Assembly: GCA_011524845.1 (NCBI GenBank)
Contig: WTJL01000177.1
Span: 9,361 to 24,704, forward strand
Reading direction: 5' to 3'
Length of the DNA: 15,344 nt
From: Flavobacteriales bacterium
GTDB lineage: Bacteria; Bacteroidota; Bacteroidia; Flavobacteriales_D; Sanyastnellaceae
The notes under the pieces were generated by a model. It made no database searches. It saw only the letters and a program-made list of their open reading frames with translations, and was not told the DNA's origin. Below are positions 14,151 to 15,344 of the stretch, piece after piece; the first letter of the stretch is position 1, and every line of letters starts with the position of its first letter. Both the position numbers and the translations under genes were made by a program.

Positions 14151-15344
14151 CCGCGACGCGTGGCTTGAAGTGGCCCACAACGTGTTGGCCCATCCTTTGC
14201 GGACGACCTTGACGGGCATCAGTGTGGCCTTGGGCATCTTCATTTTGGTGGTGATGCAGGGCTTGGGCTACGGCCTCCAACACGGCGTGGAAGGACAATT
14301 CGCGGACGACGCGGTGAACAGCATTTGGGTGGAAGGTGGACGAACCCAAATGGCGTTCCGAGGTCATCAGCCCAACCGTCCCGTACGATTGACCAACAAA
14401 GACGTGCCTGGACTGTCGAGCCAGGCCGACACGGTTCCATCCTTCTCGCGACGCATTCGGTTGTGGGGGGCGGAAATGGTGTGGGAGAACCCCAAGGGAG
14501 AGAACCGGAACGGTGGGTTTGGCGTTCGTGGCGTGGACCCGGCGCACATTGAGTTGGAGCGTTCCGTGCTGTTGTCGGGCCGTTACATCAACGACCGAGA
14601 CGTCCTCGAGTCGCGAAAGGTTGCGGTGGTCGGACCCAACATCGTGGAAGATCTGTTCCAAACGACCGAGCCGGTCGGAGAGTTCCTGCGCATCAACGGC
14701 GTTCTGTTTCAAGTGGTCGGAACCTTCGAGGATCCCGGGTCACGCTGGGAAAACCGTGTGGCGTACGTCCCGTTCTCTACCGCCCAACAGCTCTTTCGCA
14801 CCGAAGGTTGGGTGGACCAAATCCTGTACAGCACGGGAGACATGACCACCGAAGCCACCGTGTCTCAAAGCGGACGCATGTTGTCTTGGCTCAAGGACGT
14901 CAAGGCGGTGCATCCCGAAGACTCTCGAGGGGTGCGTGTGGACAACAACAACGAGGAGTACGCCATGTACGCGTCCATTTTTGAGGGCATTCGCCTGTTC
15001 ATTTGGGGCATTGGTTTGATGACGCTGCTTGCCGGTGCGGTGGGGGTGGCCAACATTTTGGCCATTGGTGTGAAAGAACGCACCAAAGAAATCGGAGTTC
15101 GAAAGGCGTTGGGGGCCACCAACGGGAGCATTGTGGGGCTTGTCGTGATGGAATCCACCGTGCTCATGCTCGTCAGTGGAAGTCTCGGGCTCATGCTCGC
15201 GGTGGGGTTGCTGACGACCGTCGCCCCCATGGCCAACCACGAGTATTTCCAGAACCCCCAAGTCGACCACCGCATCGCCCTTTTTGCCTTGGGCGTGTTG
15301 GTGCTTGTTGGATTGGCAAGTGGATTGGGACCGGCCCTGAGGGC
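14143..15344 (+). CDS. MacB/FtsX-type ABC permease (3' end outside window)
   Basis: The frame starts with ATG at 14143, overlapping the ATPase gene by 8 bp, and stays open to the window end (about 400 codons visible). It begins MFDRDAWLEVAHNVLAHPLR, the usual short cytoplasmic N-terminus, then a first helix at about 22-42. A periplasmic MacB-PCD domain follows (about 45-285) with GVRGVDPAHIEL, LLSGRYINDRDV and KVAVVGPNIVEDLF. The FtsX domain follows with helices around FIWGIGLMTLLAGAVGVANI, a cytoplasmic coupling loop VKERTKEIGVRKALGATNGS (the best conserved family signature) and two more helices. Family members are about 400-420 residues, so only a few C-terminal residues should be missing. 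It forms the membrane part of the transporter with the upstream ATPase. Confidence 0.93.
   Translation, partial: MFDRDAWLEVAHNVLAHPLRTTLTGISVALGIFILVVMQGLGYGLQHGVEGQFADDAVNSIWVEGGRTQMAFRGHQPNRPVRLTNKDVPGLSSQADTVPSFSRRIRLWGAEMVWENPKGENRNGGFGVRGVDPAHIELERSVLLSGRYINDRDVLESRKVAVVGPNIVEDLFQTTEPVGEFLRINGVLFQVVGTFEDPGSRWENRVAYVPFSTAQQLFRTEGWVDQILYSTGDMTTEATVSQSGRMLSWLKDVKAVHPEDSRGVRVDNNNEEYAMYASIFEGIRLFIWGIGLMTLLAGAVGVANILAIGVKERTKEIGVRKALGATNGSIVGLVVMESTVLMLVSGSLGLMLAVGLLTTVAPMANHEYFQNPQVDHRIALFALGVLVLVGLASGLGPALR

Overview
The window looks like a GC-rich member of the Bacteroidota, probably near the Flavobacteriales. I infer this from three things: A/T-rich boxes of the Bacteroidota -7 type (TAnnTTTG or TAnnTTCG) just before several start codons; no Shine-Dalgarno sequences before most genes; and families common in that phylum (a DUF4139 protein carrying a carboxypeptidase-regulatory-like domain, a lumazine-binding-like NTF2 lipoprotein, a PEGA lipoprotein, an SdpI-family protein). 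No marker gene fixes the taxonomy. I saw no rRNA, tRNA, CRISPR array, transposase or phage gene. The window reads as ordinary, densely packed chromosome.

Layout. 3-713 (+): end of a membrane protein, probably DUF389. 3036-710 (-): a tightly coupled operon of a small lipoprotein, a secreted or outer-membrane protein and an ATP-grasp ligase. 3076-3792 (+): an SdpI-family membrane protein with an extra C-terminal domain. 6745-3789 (-): GTPase typA, then a front-end type fatty acid desaturase. 6828-8167 (+): two overlapping lipoprotein genes, PEGA/CsgG-like then NTF2-like. 13342-8187 (-): a DUF4139 surface protein, a group II PLP decarboxylase, a tryptophan-rich leader peptide with attenuator, and a TrpB2-type tryptophan synthase beta chain. 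13476-15344 (+): a MacB-type ABC ATPase and the start of its permease, cut by the window edge.

The most notable find is at 9581-9797 on the minus strand. A short reading frame with six Trp codons (a run of three, one single, and two directly before the stop) is followed by a 6-bp hairpin and a 9-bp terminator with a U tract, all directly before trpB2. A competing pairing between the hairpin's second arm and the terminator's first arm can be drawn. This is a complete trp attenuator in front of an orphan trpB2.

The second theme is transcription starts. At the small lipoprotein, the desaturase, the decarboxylase, the ABC ATPase and the Trp leader, the -7-like box ends only 4-5 nt before the ATG. 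The mRNAs would then begin at or within a few bases of the start codon (leaderless). A matching -33 TTG was not visible at the expected spacing, so this remains an inference.

There is no gene-free stretch over 300 bases. The longest gap between large genes (9552-9817) is filled by the trp leader and attenuator.
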